Notes: generated by a model from the sequence alone, not told the origin. Shown: positions 17,363 to 25,794, counted from the stretch's first letter. The stretch is DNA of 64,000 bases from Lacrimispora sphenoides JCM 1415 (GCF_900105615.1 NZ_LT630003.1:1364001-1428000); one strand, 5' to 3'. Numbers and translations: made by a program.

Positions 17363-18538
17363 ATGAAGTATAATTTTGACATCGTAGTTGACCGAAGTGA
17401 AAACCGCGCTGGAAAATACGATGAGAGGCAAAAAAAGTTTGGTACCGCGGATGTGATTCCGCTTTGGGTCGCAGATATGGATTTCCAAACGGCACAGCCA
17501 ATCATCAATGCATGCGTGGAAAAAGCAATGGAAGGGATCTGGGGATATACATATCGGCCTGACTCTTATTTTGATGCAATACTAAGCTGGCAGTTCCGCA
17601 GGCATGGCTGGAAGATTGACAAGGAAAAAGTAAGCTGGAGCCTGGGAGTTGTACCTGCACTGTCTTCAATTGTCAAGGTATTTACCAGGAAAGGGGATTC
17701 CATTATGATTCAGACTCCCGTGTATTCTGAGTTCTACGATATCACAGAGGCATGGGAAAGAAACGTAGTTGAAAACCAACTGGTTGAACAGGATGGAAAA
17801 TGGACAATTGATTTTGCAGATTTTGAGGAGAAAGCAAAAGACCCGAATGTGAAAATCTTTCTTTTGTGCAGCCCCCATAATCCTCTTGGGATCGTCTGGA
17901 CGAAAGAGCAGCTGCAGAAGATGTTTGAGATTTGCCATGCCAATGACGTGCTGATGGTTTCTGACGAAATACATTCTGATCTGGTGTTCCATGGCAAGAA
18001 ACATATTCCAACCGCTATGATATCAGAAACGGCCAGAGATCATGTCATAAGTTGTATTTCTGGTACAAAAACATTTAATCTTGCAGGATTACAGGCGTCA
18101 ACGAATGTTTTCCCGAACCTGGAGATGAAGGCGGCTTTTGATAAGTTCTGGATGAATTTAGACATTCACAGGAATAATGCATTCAGCTCCGTAGCCATGG
18201 AAGCGGCGTTTAACGAGGGGGAAGAGTGGTTAGAACAACTGCTTCCATATCTCTCTGAAAACTTTGAGTTTATCAGAGATTATTGTGAGAAGTACATTCC
18301 TAAAATCAAACCCAATGTACCGGATGCTACTTATCTGGTATGGCTGGATTGCAGGGAATTGGGAATGAATAATGAAAGATTAAGAAAATTTATGATTGAA
18401 GAAGCAAAATTGGGATTAAATGAAGGCTATACCTTTGGCCGGAGCCTTTCCGGCTATATGAGGTTAAATGCAGCATGTCCGAGAAGCGTGCTGGAAATAG
18501 CCATGAAACAGCTGGAGGATGCGGTAAATCGTCTTTAA
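17363..18538 (+). CDS. MalY/PatB-family PLP-dependent C-S beta-lyase / aminotransferase
   Basis: A 391-residue fold-type I PLP enzyme of the MalY/PatB branch, whose members cleave cystathionine or cysteine to pyruvate, ammonia and a thiol. Landmarks are PLWVADMDFQTAQPI near residue 32, CSPHNPLGIVW, VSDEIHSDLVF (the PLP-pyridine Asp) and the Schiff-base Lys236 in SGTKTFNLAGLQ. The C-terminal Arg in GYMRLNAACPR binds the carboxylate. Transcription should start at the sigma-54 promoter 35 bp upstream. The neighbours point to cysteine or cystathionine degradation. Confidence 0.92.
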   Translation: MKYNFDIVVDRSENRAGKYDERQKKFGTADVIPLWVADMDFQTAQPIINACVEKAMEGIWGYTYRPDSYFDAILSWQFRRHGWKIDKEKVSWSLGVVPALSSIVKVFTRKGDSIMIQTPVYSEFYDITEAWERNVVENQLVEQDGKWTIDFADFEEKAKDPNVKIFLLCSPHNPLGIVWTKEQLQKMFEICHANDVLMVSDEIHSDLVFHGKKHIPTAMISETARDHVISCISGTKTFNLAGLQASTNVFPNLEMKAAFDKFWMNLDIHRNNAFSSVAMEAAFNEGEEWLEQLLPYLSENFEFIRDYCEKYIPKIKPNVPDATYLVWLDCRELGMNNERLRKFMIEEAKLGLNEGYTFGRSLSGYMRLNAACPRSVLEIAMKQLEDAVNRL

Positions 18539-18601
18539 GATAAAGGAATTATGAAAGTCACTTGAAATCAAAATTATGGGGTAAAAAGGAGAAGTGTACT
18601 T

Positions 18602-19876
18602 ATGAATAAAAAAGATATCTGGAAAAGCTATCGGTTCCCGATCCTGTTGGTGCTGGGAATCCTGATCGGATCTGGTTTTGGATTGGTTGCAGGTGAGAAG
18701 GCTGCAATTGTTAAACCGCTTGGTGATATTTTCCTTAACTTGATGTTTACAATCGTTGTTCCGATGGTTATGGTTTCTATTTCCAGTGCTGTGGGAAGCA
18801 TGGTAAATATGAAACGCCTTGGTAGTATTTTAGTGAATCTTATCGTTGTTTTTATCGGCACTGGCGCTGTCGCAGCTGTGCTGGTTCTGTTTGCAGTGAA
18901 TATTTTCCCGCCTGCAGCAAGCACATCAATTGCTATGGGGGCATCGGAAGTCGGAGAAGCTACCGCTGTTGGTGACATGATTGTCGGAGCTCTTACTGTT
19001 TCTGATTTCCCGGAACTTTTAAGCCGTCAGAACATGCTTCCGTTGATTATTTTTTCTGTCATGTTTGGATTCTGTGTAAGTGCATGCGGCGGTGACGAGA
19101 GTCCTGTCGGAAAAATGCTTATAAACTTAAACAATGTCATCATGAAGATGGTCAATTTAATCATGAAATTTGCTCCGATTGGTCTGGGTGCATATTTTGC
19201 CAACTTAGTAGGAGAGTTTGGGCCAAGTTTGATTGGTGATTACGGCCGTTCCATGATTTTGTATTATCCACTCTGCTTAATTTATGTTGTAATATTCTTC
19301 CCGTTATATTCCTATATGGCAGGTGGAAAAGAAGCGGTTCGCCGTATGTTGAAATTTGTTCCCACTCCTGCATTGACGGCTTTCGCAACTCAAAGCTCAA
19401 TGGCTGCTCTGCCTGTAAATCTGGACGCTTGTGACAAAATGGGAGTTCCAAAGGATATTAGAGAGATTGTTCTTCCAATGGGAGCGACCATGCATATGGA
19501 CGGTTCGGTATTATCTTCCATTGTTAAGATTGCATTTTTGTTTGGAGTGTTTCATCAACCGTTCACAGGAGTTGGTACTTATGCGATGTCAATTGTCGTA
19601 GCGATTTTGTCTGCATTTGTATTATCCGGAGCGCCGGGGGGAGGTCTGGTAGGCGAAATGCTGATTGTCGGTTTGTTTGGATTTCCACCAGAAGCATTTC
19701 CGTTAATTGCGACCTTGGGTTTCCTGTTTGACCCTGCCGCAACCTGCTTAAATTCATCTGGTGATGCCATTGCATCCATGATGGTAGCCAGAATGGTTGA
19801 AGGAAAAGAATGGATTAATGATCGCTTAACAAGTAATAACAAAGAATTCGTTGAAAAATCAGATATTATTGCATAA
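18602..19876 (+). CDS. Dicarboxylate/amino acid:cation symporter (SLC1/DAACS family)
   Basis: A 424-residue sodium- or proton-coupled carrier of the GltP/SstT/TcyP type, with many hydrophobic segments. Family landmarks are the long helix run from residue 12, the serine-rich re-entrant loop FATQSSMAALPVNL near residue 261, GATMHMDGS near residue 295 and GAPGGGLVGEM near residue 342. Members move glutamate, serine or cystine. Its place between a C-S lyase and cysteine-degrading enzymes suggests cystine/cysteine uptake, but the sequence alone does not prove that. Confidence 0.9.
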   Translation: MNKKDIWKSYRFPILLVLGILIGSGFGLVAGEKAAIVKPLGDIFLNLMFTIVVPMVMVSISSAVGSMVNMKRLGSILVNLIVVFIGTGAVAAVLVLFAVNIFPPAASTSIAMGASEVGEATAVGDMIVGALTVSDFPELLSRQNMLPLIIFSVMFGFCVSACGGDESPVGKMLINLNNVIMKMVNLIMKFAPIGLGAYFANLVGEFGPSLIGDYGRSMILYYPLCLIYVVIFFPLYSYMAGGKEAVRRMLKFVPTPALTAFATQSSMAALPVNLDACDKMGVPKDIREIVLPMGATMHMDGSVLSSIVKIAFLFGVFHQPFTGVGTYAMSIVVAILSAFVLSGAPGGGLVGEMLIVGLFGFPPEAFPLIATLGFLFDPAATCLNSSGDAIASMMVARMVEGKEWINDRLTSNNKEFVEKSDIIA

Positions 19877-19894
19877 AAGAAAGGAAAGATACCT

Positions 19895-20152
19895 ATGAAA
19901 ATAACAATAATTGGAAGCCACTTATGTCCTGACACTCTGTACGCATTGAATAAGCTGATTGATAGGAAAGCCAGCGTAGATTTTAAAAATTTATCAGCGG
20001 ATTTAAAGGATTTAAAAGCATATCTTGCTGCACGTGAATCGGAACCGGCATATGAAGCGGTTAAAGAGAATGGTGATATTGGAATTCCATTTTTTATTCT
20101 TGAAGACGGAACTAAAACCTTAGACTTAGATGAGGTATTGGAAAAACTGTAA
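19895..20152 (+). CDS. Small glutaredoxin/thioredoxin-fold protein
   Basis: An 85-residue protein with a glutaredoxin-like beginning (KITIIGSHLCPDTLYAL) and a likely cis-proline segment (GIPFFILEDG). Only one cysteine is present, in the CPDT position, so a monothiol mechanism would be needed. It starts 18 bp after the transporter with AAGGAAAG. In this island it may reduce imported disulfides such as cystine or handle a persulfide; that is inference. A terminator-like hairpin follows. Confidence 0.8.
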   Translation: MKITIIGSHLCPDTLYALNKLIDRKASVDFKNLSADLKDLKAYLAARESEPAYEAVKENGDIGIPFFILEDGTKTLDLDEVLEKL

Positions 20153-20190
20153 TATCCATAAAAGGTGAGTGAATTCAAAATTAAAAAAAA

Positions 20191-20238
20191 CGGGGTATAT
20201 AGGAAGCTGCCAAAAATCTTCATATAAACCCCGCTTTT
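20191..20238 (+). terminator. Terminator-like hairpin after the glutaredoxin-like gene
   Basis: CGGGGT plus ATAT at 20191-20200 pair with 20222-20233 (two-base bulge), followed by CTTTT. The 3' arm can instead pair as CCCGCTTT with AAAGCGGG inside the conserved 41-nt element that follows, so two alternative structures are possible. Confidence 0.6.
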
Positions 20239-20241
20239 AGC

Positions 20242-20282
20242 CTCATCAAATAGCAAAGCGGGTTGTAAATATCCGATTGATT
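20242..20282 (+). repeat. 41-nt conserved leader element, copy 1 (candidate structured RNA)
   Basis: This 41-base stretch matches the one at 21706-21746 at 32 of 41 positions with no gaps, each in front of a cysteine-degrading enzyme. Both copies can form the same two-part stem: ATCAA with TTGAT, and inside it a four- to five-base stem. An A-U pair in this copy (positions 9 and 25) is G-C in the other. Function unknown; a protein-binding DNA site is the alternative. Confidence 0.5.
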
Positions 20283-20323
20283 GTTTAGTAAGTCGGAAGT
20301 CTAAGGCAATGGGGAGGATTGAT

Positions 20324-21634
20324 ATGGATACGAAAGATTTACGTTATACAACATATGTGCAGATTTTAAAAGAAGAGTTAGTACCGGCAATGGGATGTAC
20401 GGAACCGATTGCCTTAGGATATGGTGCGGCAAAAGCAAGAGAGGTGCTTGGCAGCTTACCCGATAAAGTAGAAGTACATGTAAGCTATAATATTATTAAA
20501 AATGTAAAAAGCGTTGTGGTACCTAATACGGATGGCTTAAAGGGAATTGAGGCAGCAGTAGCAGCAGGAATTGTTGCAGGTGACGCTTCCAAGCATCTGG
20601 AGGTTATTTCCGTAGTTAGTAACGATAAAAAGTCAGAGATAAAAGACTTTGTGAATCATGTGCCAATTACGGTAAAAGCGATAGACGGAGAACTGACGTT
20701 TGACATCGTGATTGTTTTATTTCAAGGGAATGAGTATGTAAAACTGAGAATCGCCCAATATCATACAAATATCATATTGATTGAGAAAAATGGAGAAACA
20801 TTATTTAATTTGGAAGCCAGCTGTGATCCAGGGAGCGTAAATAGCTTTGAAAAGACTCTGGAGGTGGGTTTAACAGATAAAAGCCTGCTAAACTTAAACG
20901 ATATAATCGAATTTGCTGATTCTCTGCAGGTCAATGATATAAAAGGCATATTAGACCCTCAAATCAATTACAACATGGCGATTGCTGAAGAGGGGTTAAA
21001 GAATGATTATGGCGCAAACATAGGAAGTACCTGGCTGGCCTCTTACGGAAATGATGTCCGTAACCGCGCAATTGCCAAGGCAGCGGCCGGCAGTGATGCA
21101 AGAATGAGCGGCTGTGAACTACCGGTAATCATTAACTCCGGCAGCGGTAATCAGGGGATCACGGTTTCAGTACCCGTGATTGAGTATGCAAATGATTTGG
21201 AGGTAACAAGGGATAAATTATATCGTGCCCTTGCTCTTGCAAACCTGGTATCCATCCATGAAAAGACTGGAATTGGCCGTTTGTCAGCTTATTGCGGCGC
21301 TGTCAGTGCTGGCTGTGCTGCCGCTTGCGGTATCGCCTATCTGTTTGGCGGCGGATTTGAGGAGATAGCACATACTCTTGTAAATTCTGTTGTCATTACA
21401 TCTGGCATGATCTGTGACGGAGCCAAGCCTTCCTGTGCAGGGAAAATAGCCACCAGCATTATGGCAGGGCTCTTAGGCCATGACATGTTTAAAAATGGGG
21501 AGCAACAGTTCCGTTCTGGTGAAGGAATTATTAACCGTGATGTTGAGGAGACCATACGTAATGTCGGGCGGCTTGGCAAGGAAGGAATGCGTGAGACGGA
21601 CCGCGAAATTGTTAAGATCATGATTGGCGAGTAA
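20324..21634 (+). CDS. L-cysteine desulfidase-family protein (UPF0597/serine dehydratase alpha type)
   Basis: A 436-residue iron-sulfur-type dehydratase-family protein related to YhaM/CyuA and CdsB. The signature start (EELVPAMGCTEPIALGYGAAKARE) carries one cluster-type cysteine. Others lie in ARMSGCELPVIINSGSGNQG, AYCGAVSAGCAAACG and MICDGAKPSCAGK. The family degrades L-cysteine to pyruvate, ammonia and sulfide. I chose ATG 20324, seven bases after GGGAGG; an earlier ATG at 20309 overlaps that site. A conserved 41-nt element ends 41 bases before the start. Confidence 0.88.
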   Translation: MDTKDLRYTTYVQILKEELVPAMGCTEPIALGYGAAKAREVLGSLPDKVEVHVSYNIIKNVKSVVVPNTDGLKGIEAAVAAGIVAGDASKHLEVISVVSNDKKSEIKDFVNHVPITVKAIDGELTFDIVIVLFQGNEYVKLRIAQYHTNIILIEKNGETLFNLEASCDPGSVNSFEKTLEVGLTDKSLLNLNDIIEFADSLQVNDIKGILDPQINYNMAIAEEGLKNDYGANIGSTWLASYGNDVRNRAIAKAAAGSDARMSGCELPVIINSGSGNQGITVSVPVIEYANDLEVTRDKLYRALALANLVSIHEKTGIGRLSAYCGAVSAGCAAACGIAYLFGGGFEEIAHTLVNSVVITSGMICDGAKPSCAGKIATSIMAGLLGHDMFKNGEQQFRSGEGIINRDVEETIRNVGRLGKEGMRETDREIVKIMIGE

Positions 21635-21643
21635 CTGGAATAT

Positions 21644-21686
21644 AAACGGTCATTGCCACATGTAATATACAAAAGGCCGTTTTTTT
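21644..21686 (+). terminator. Rho-independent terminator after the cysteine desulfidase gene
   Basis: AAACGGTC at 21644-21651 pairs with GGCCGTTT at 21675-21682 (one G-U), followed by a T-run. Confidence 0.75.
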
Positions 21687-21705
21687 ACAGCGTCGGCAAT
21701 TGACC

Positions 21706-21746
21706 CTCATCAAGCAGCGAGGCGGACTGCGAATATCGGATTGATT
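21706..21746 (+). repeat. 41-nt conserved leader element, copy 2 (candidate structured RNA)
   Basis: Second copy of the element at 20242-20282, ending 51 bases before the D-cysteine desulfhydrase-family start. Its inner stem is GCAG/CTGC where copy 1 has ATAG/TTGT, so all four pairs survive as canonical or G-U pairs although three of the eight bases on the two sides changed or wobble. As in copy 1, a terminator hairpin stands just upstream. Confidence 0.5.
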
Positions 21747-21797
21747 TATTAATATTTACAGCTGAAAATATTGGCATCTATGTAAGGAGGTATTATT

Positions 21798-22826
21798 ATG
21801 GTTTTAGGTCAAGAGAAAGTCTCATTATTGAATTTACCCACTCCTTTGGAGTTTCTTAAAAATATATCAGAAGAATTAGGGATCCAAATGTATATTAAGC
21901 GTGATGATATGACTGGTCTGGGCATGGGAGGTAATAAGCTTCGAAAGCTGGAGTATATTTTAAAAGAAGCACAAAACAAAGGGGCGACCATGCTTATCAC
22001 TGAGGGCGGCGTACAAACAAATCATGGCCGTTTGACAGCGGCTGTGGCAGCTAAGCACAATATGAGGTGTGCGATTGTTGCAATTGGGGATTACCCAGGA
22101 GAATTGTCGGCAAACTTACTGTTGGACCGGTTAATGGGCGCTGAAGTAATCATTAAAAAGGATGACGGCCGTCCATCTCTTGATCAGTATAAAGAGTTGG
22201 TTGGGGACACAATTAAAAAATATGAAGCTCAGGGAGAGATTGTTTATTACATACCCCTTGGTGGCTCTGATGATGTCGGTATCCTGGGGTACTATGAATG
22301 TGCAGTTGAACTTACAAAGCAGGCGGCTGCCATGGGAATCGGAGATGCACGGGTTATTTCTGCAGTAGGCAGCTTAGGGACCTATATGGGTTTATATTGT
22401 GGATTCCATAATGAAGACTCCGGCCTGGAATTAACCGGTGTGGCGATTTCTCCCTTTGATGATTACAAAGAGCATAGTATTGTTGAACTGTTTGACAGCG
22501 TCAAAGAAAAATATGGAATGAAAATAAGTGCTGGACAAAAAGATTTTGATATTGAAAAAGATTATGTCCGGGGCGGATACAATCTTCCTTCAAAGGAGGT
22601 AAGAGATGCGGTACGTCTGATGGCAGGAAAAGAAGCCATCCTGCTCGACCCCTGTTACACAGGAAAATGTTTTGCCGCGATCATTGATATGGTTAAGGAA
22701 GGGAAAATCAAAAAAGGTGAGAAGATCATCATGATCCATACAGGAGGAGCGCCGGGATTATACACGAAGCATCATAGGGTGGAATTTGAAAAGGAATTAA
22801 TTGATGGGGTTACAATTCTTGAATGA
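21798..22826 (+). CDS. D-cysteine desulfhydrase / ACC deaminase-family PLP enzyme
   Basis: A 342-residue fold-type II PLP enzyme of the DcyD/ACC-deaminase group. The PLP lysine is in GMGGNKLRKLEYIL near residue 51. The substrate loop TEGGVQTNHGRLTAAVAA, the phosphate-binding region SAVGSLGTYMGLY and the C-terminal MIHTGGAPGLY are all present. The family releases sulfide, pyruvate and ammonia from D-cysteine or deaminates related beta-substituted amino acids. It has AAGGAGG seven to eight bases before ATG. Its place beside an L-cysteine desulfidase suggests that both enantiomers or derivatives are used. Confidence 0.88.
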   Translation: MVLGQEKVSLLNLPTPLEFLKNISEELGIQMYIKRDDMTGLGMGGNKLRKLEYILKEAQNKGATMLITEGGVQTNHGRLTAAVAAKHNMRCAIVAIGDYPGELSANLLLDRLMGAEVIIKKDDGRPSLDQYKELVGDTIKKYEAQGEIVYYIPLGGSDDVGILGYYECAVELTKQAAAMGIGDARVISAVGSLGTYMGLYCGFHNEDSGLELTGVAISPFDDYKEHSIVELFDSVKEKYGMKISAGQKDFDIEKDYVRGGYNLPSKEVRDAVRLMAGKEAILLDPCYTGKCFAAIIDMVKEGKIKKGEKIIMIHTGGAPGLYTKHHRVEFEKELIDGVTILE

Positions 22827-22854
22827 ATAAAGTGACATACTCCGTGATAAAAGT

Positions 22855-22886
22855 GAGCGAGGTGATATAAAACTTCGCTCTTTTTA
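22855..22886 (+). terminator. Rho-independent terminator before rpoN
   Basis: GAGCGA at 22855-22860 pairs with TCGCTC at 22875-22880, followed by a T-run to 22885. Confidence 0.75.
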
Positions 22887-22900
22887 CTCAGACTGCCTTG

Positions 22901-22909
22901 TGGTATAAT
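22901..22909 (+). promoter_or_regulatory. Extended -10 promoter of rpoN
   Basis: TGGTATAAT is an extended -10 element 35 bp before the rpoN start; the -35 region is poor, as is common with extended -10 promoters. rpoN is therefore probably made independently of sigma-54. Confidence 0.65.
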
Positions 22910-22943
22910 ATTTCTAACGCAATGGTTGCAAAGGGAGGTTGCC

Positions 22944-24314
22944 ATGAAACATAAATTAACGGTTGAACAACGTCAGCTGCTATCTCAAAACCAGATATCT
23001 TCACTGGAATTGCTTGCATTATGCAATTGCGAGCTGAACCGGTATATGGAACATGAATATATGGAAAATCCTTTACTGGAACAAATAAATTCCAGAGCCG
23101 AATCTTATACTCAGGAAGATTATCAAGCGTGGTATCAGTCAAATTACTGCAAGCCTTTAAAAAATACTGCAGTTTTTTTAGAGGAAGGCAATGAGAGCAG
23201 CAGCCAGGAGTTTGATGCTTCAAATACGAAAAATATTTATACCTATATTTATGAGCAGCTGGAGTTAGAACGTTACACGGATAAACAATTAAGTGTTATT
23301 GATTTTTTAATTCAATGCCTGGATCGTAATGGGTTTATCGATTTGGAAGTTCCGGAGATTGCACAGTTAACCGGTGTGAATGAACAGGTGATCAAAGGCT
23401 GTTTATCAGATTTGAAAAAGTTGGAGCCATACGGTATTTTCGCAAAGAATCTGGCAGAATGCTTATTAATCCAGATCGAAATTCTGGGATTGGATGATGA
23501 AATTCTAAAAAATATGATCACAAATCATTTAACAGATATATCTCAGGGGAAGATCAGTTCAATCACCCGTGCGTTGGACATTTCATCGGCTCAGGCCAGA
23601 AGATATATTGCTCTTATAAGTACATTGAATCCAAGGCCGCTGCAGGGGTTTGGAGAGAACGAAAAGCAATATATTGTTCCGGATGTTATCGTTACTATGG
23701 GCCCGGATGGGAAATGGAATATAGAAATCAATGATAATTGGTGCGGCGACTATCAGTTAAATGATTACTATCTCCAGATGATGGCGGAAGTAAAAGAACA
23801 GGAGCTTTTTGAATACTTTAAGAAGAAGCTGGAGCGGGCGAAATTTCTCATTCATGCAGTGGAACAGAGGCGAAAGACGATTATCCTAATAACAAATGCA
23901 ATATTGGAAGAGCAGGATGAGTTTTTCCGGTACTCCGGGAAGCTCAAACCGTGTACCATGACACAAATGTCAGAAAAGCTGTCAGTTAGTACCTCCACCA
24001 TAAGCCGTGCTGTTAAGGATAAATATCTTCAGTTTCCCGCAGGCTGTATTCTGATGAAAAATTTATTTTCTGCGTCAGTTCCCGTGAGTGGCGGAAGCTT
24101 GATTAATTCGGATGGCGTCAAAGAATTAATACGTGAACTCGTGAATGAAGAGAACAAAGAAAAGCCGTATAGTGATTCAAAACTTGCAGAATTACTTAGT
24201 GAAAAAGGGTGCCGCCTTTCTCGCAGAGTTATCGCCAAATACCGGGAAGAGATGGGGATCTCAGGTAGTTTTGAACGGAAAATGAAAAATGATATGAATA
24301 AAAGAGTCAACTAA
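22944..24314 (+). CDS. rpoN: RNA polymerase sigma-54 factor
   Basis: A 456-residue sigma-54 (SigL). The glutamine- and leucine-rich activator-interacting region is at the N-terminus (QRQLLSQNQISSLELLAL), followed by an acidic linker and a core-binding region. A helix-turn-helix (MTQMSEKLSVSTSTISRAVKDKYLQ) and the C-terminal RpoN box (SRRVIAKYREEMG, variant of ARRTVAKYRE) recognise the -12 and -24 elements. ATG 22944 follows GGGAGG; an upstream TTG adds six residues. Being next to its own activator and a -24/-12 promoter makes this a portable sigma-54 unit. Confidence 0.95.
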   Translation: MKHKLTVEQRQLLSQNQISSLELLALCNCELNRYMEHEYMENPLLEQINSRAESYTQEDYQAWYQSNYCKPLKNTAVFLEEGNESSSQEFDASNTKNIYTYIYEQLELERYTDKQLSVIDFLIQCLDRNGFIDLEVPEIAQLTGVNEQVIKGCLSDLKKLEPYGIFAKNLAECLLIQIEILGLDDEILKNMITNHLTDISQGKISSITRALDISSAQARRYIALISTLNPRPLQGFGENEKQYIVPDVIVTMGPDGKWNIEINDNWCGDYQLNDYYLQMMAEVKEQELFEYFKKKLERAKFLIHAVEQRRKTIILITNAILEEQDEFFRYSGKLKPCTMTQMSEKLSVSTSTISRAVKDKYLQFPAGCILMKNLFSASVPVSGGSLINSDGVKELIRELVNEENKEKPYSDSKLAELLSEKGCRLSRRVIAKYREEMGISGSFERKMKNDMNKRVN

Positions 24315-24336
24315 AATTAAAGTTTTAGTTGACTCT
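24303..24336. terminator. Bidirectional terminator between rpoN and the flavin-binding-type gene
   Basis: Perfect 14-base arms at 24303-24316 and 24323-24336 span the rpoN stop codon. T-rich sequence follows on the plus strand, and the arrangement suits both convergent genes. Confidence 0.85.
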
Positions 24337-24371
24337 TTATTGTCCGCAATTCATTTCCCGGGTTAAAAGGG

Positions 24372-24794
24372 CTATTCAATCATAAAGTTTTCAGAACTGA
24401 AGTTAGCATAATACCTGCCTGTCTGGGCAATAAATTTCAGCACACAATAATCCGGATCCGTAACTCCTTTTGGATAATACATGGTATCTCCCTCTTGCCA
24501 GATCATTTCCTTGCTTGCTGCATCCTCTAAGACCTCCATTGTACCCTTTAGCATAACTCCGCGAAAAAACCGTTTGTCACAAAAATAGATACATGCTTTT
24601 GGGTTGCTGCGAAATTGCTTGACACGAATGGAAGAGGTATTTGTAGTAAAATAAAAGGTCTTAATCCCAACCCGTTTTCTTGGCGGCAGCATTGCTTTCG
24701 CATTGGGGAATCCCTCATCATCCAAAGAGCTTATTAAGGAAACTCCCTGCTTGTCAATCAAATTGCCGATCGTTTTCTCTGCATCCCTCATCAT
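24372..24794 (-). CDS. Pyridoxamine 5'-phosphate oxidase-fold (flavin-binding type) protein
   Basis: A 140-residue split-barrel protein of the general-stress/PNPOx-like family. Landmarks are LIDKQGVSLISSLDDEGFPNAKAM at the start, FYFTTNTSSIRVKQFRSNPKACIYFCD (flavin-phosphate-binding region) and the C-terminal YCVLKFIAQTGRYY. Such proteins bind FMN, F420 or heme; the cofactor and reaction here are unknown. It lies 85 bp downstream of an HxlR regulator on the same strand, which may control it in response to redox or electrophile stress. Confidence 0.87.
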   Translation of the reverse strand: MMRDAEKTIGNLIDKQGVSLISSLDDEGFPNAKAMLPPRKRVGIKTFYFTTNTSSIRVKQFRSNPKACIYFCDKRFFRGVMLKGTMEVLEDAASKEMIWQEGDTMYYPKGVTDPDYCVLKFIAQTGRYYANFSSENFMIE

Positions 24795-24879
24795 TTTATA
24801 TTCCTCCTGAGATTGTTTATGAGAAAACTATAGCACAGAAGAATCAGGCAGTAAATTACACACATTTTTGTAGGTAAGC

Positions 24880-25239
24880 TCAGTTTATAAACCCGTTTTC
24901 TTTTAAAAGGTCAGTCATATTGTTTTCTTTCATGATGTCAATGCCTATGCTTTGCATGATTGTGACGGCCTCCAACAGCATTTTGCCGCGTTCGGTCAAA
25001 AAATATTCAACTTTTAGCGGATATCCTTCAAAAGAATGCTTGCCTATCATTCCGTAATCCATAAGCTCTTTCAGATGCTCAAGAAGCATTTTCTGATTAA
25101 TGCCTTTAATGTCTTTTTCAAGCTGGGTCAAAGACATAACTCCCTTCCCCAGCTGCCATAAAATGATTGGTTTCCACTTGCCTTTCGTAATATCATGTGT
25201 CAATTCCAAAGGGCATGTGTATTCATCGCGTATTTTCAT
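24880..25239 (-). CDS. HxlR-family winged-helix transcriptional regulator
   Basis: A 119-residue HxlR-type regulator. The family pattern is clear: CPLELTHDITKGKWKPIILWQLGKG near the N-terminus with its sensor cysteine, the recognition region QLEKDIKGINQKMLLEHLKEL, and the wing YFLTERGKMLLEAV. AGGTGAAA precedes the ATG. These proteins often sense reactive electrophiles or oxidants through the N-terminal cysteine and control a nearby flavoenzyme. The gene just downstream fits that picture, though regulation is inferred. Confidence 0.9.
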   Translation of the reverse strand: MKIRDEYTCPLELTHDITKGKWKPIILWQLGKGVMSLTQLEKDIKGINQKMLLEHLKELMDYGMIGKHSFEGYPLKVEYFLTERGKMLLEAVTIMQSIGIDIMKENNMTDLLKENGFIN

Positions 25240-25794
25240 ATTTTCACCTGCAAAATAATGGATTCAATTCTGTTCCCAAAATACATATGTCCAAGAGTAG
25301 CGCTCAGCAGCTCAAAGGTATAGCTGACAGAATGAATGATCATGGCCATCATAAGGAGTAGCTCCTTTAGCTGATTTGAGCTTCATCAGACCCAGCTAAT
25401 ACGAATTCCGATTACTCATAATTACAAACATCTTAATTCTTCCCATGGTATTTGTCAACGAAGAAGTAATTACGATAGGCCTAGTAAAAGAAAGGAGAAA
25501 TTGGAAAATTCATAGAAAACAGAGAAAAAGATTGCAAAAATTCTACAAAATTGTATAATATAGGGGAAAGATATGCTCAAAAGATCTATGCCAATTGCAA
25601 TGCTGGCGGTGTGTGTATCTGGATCCGAATTTTAAATATCATGAGTCAGACAGGGAATGTTTGAATAAAATAATAAAGCAGACAAGGGTGAGGGCTTCAG
25701 GAAATCGTAATCGGAGCCTGTTCAATGATCCTGGAAGACAATTATTTGCAAGCTGTATAAGACTTATGTTGCGATCAAAGCGCAGGGAGGTAAT
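25240..25794. other. Intergenic region without a convincing gene; long deoB leader
   Basis: No credible protein gene was seen; a 67-codon frame at 25595 has no family resemblance and no good ribosome site. The left half holds an imperfect inverted repeat (AGCTCAAA at 25309-25316 with TTTGAGCT at 25375-25382, and AAGGAG/CTCCTT within). A sigma-A-type promoter lies at 25532-25559, leaving a leader of about 230 nt before deoB that matches no riboswitch I know. Confidence 0.6.
25532..25559 (+). promoter_or_regulatory. Probable deoB promoter
   Basis: TTGCAA at 25532-25537 and TATAAT at 25554-25559 with a 16-bp spacer. Confidence 0.7.

Noticed and set aside
21760..21790. TTGGCATCTATGTAAG as a second sigma-54 promoter before the D-cysteine desulfhydrase-family gene
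   Set aside because: The -12 GC is missing, so it does not meet the invariant GG-N10-GC requirement.
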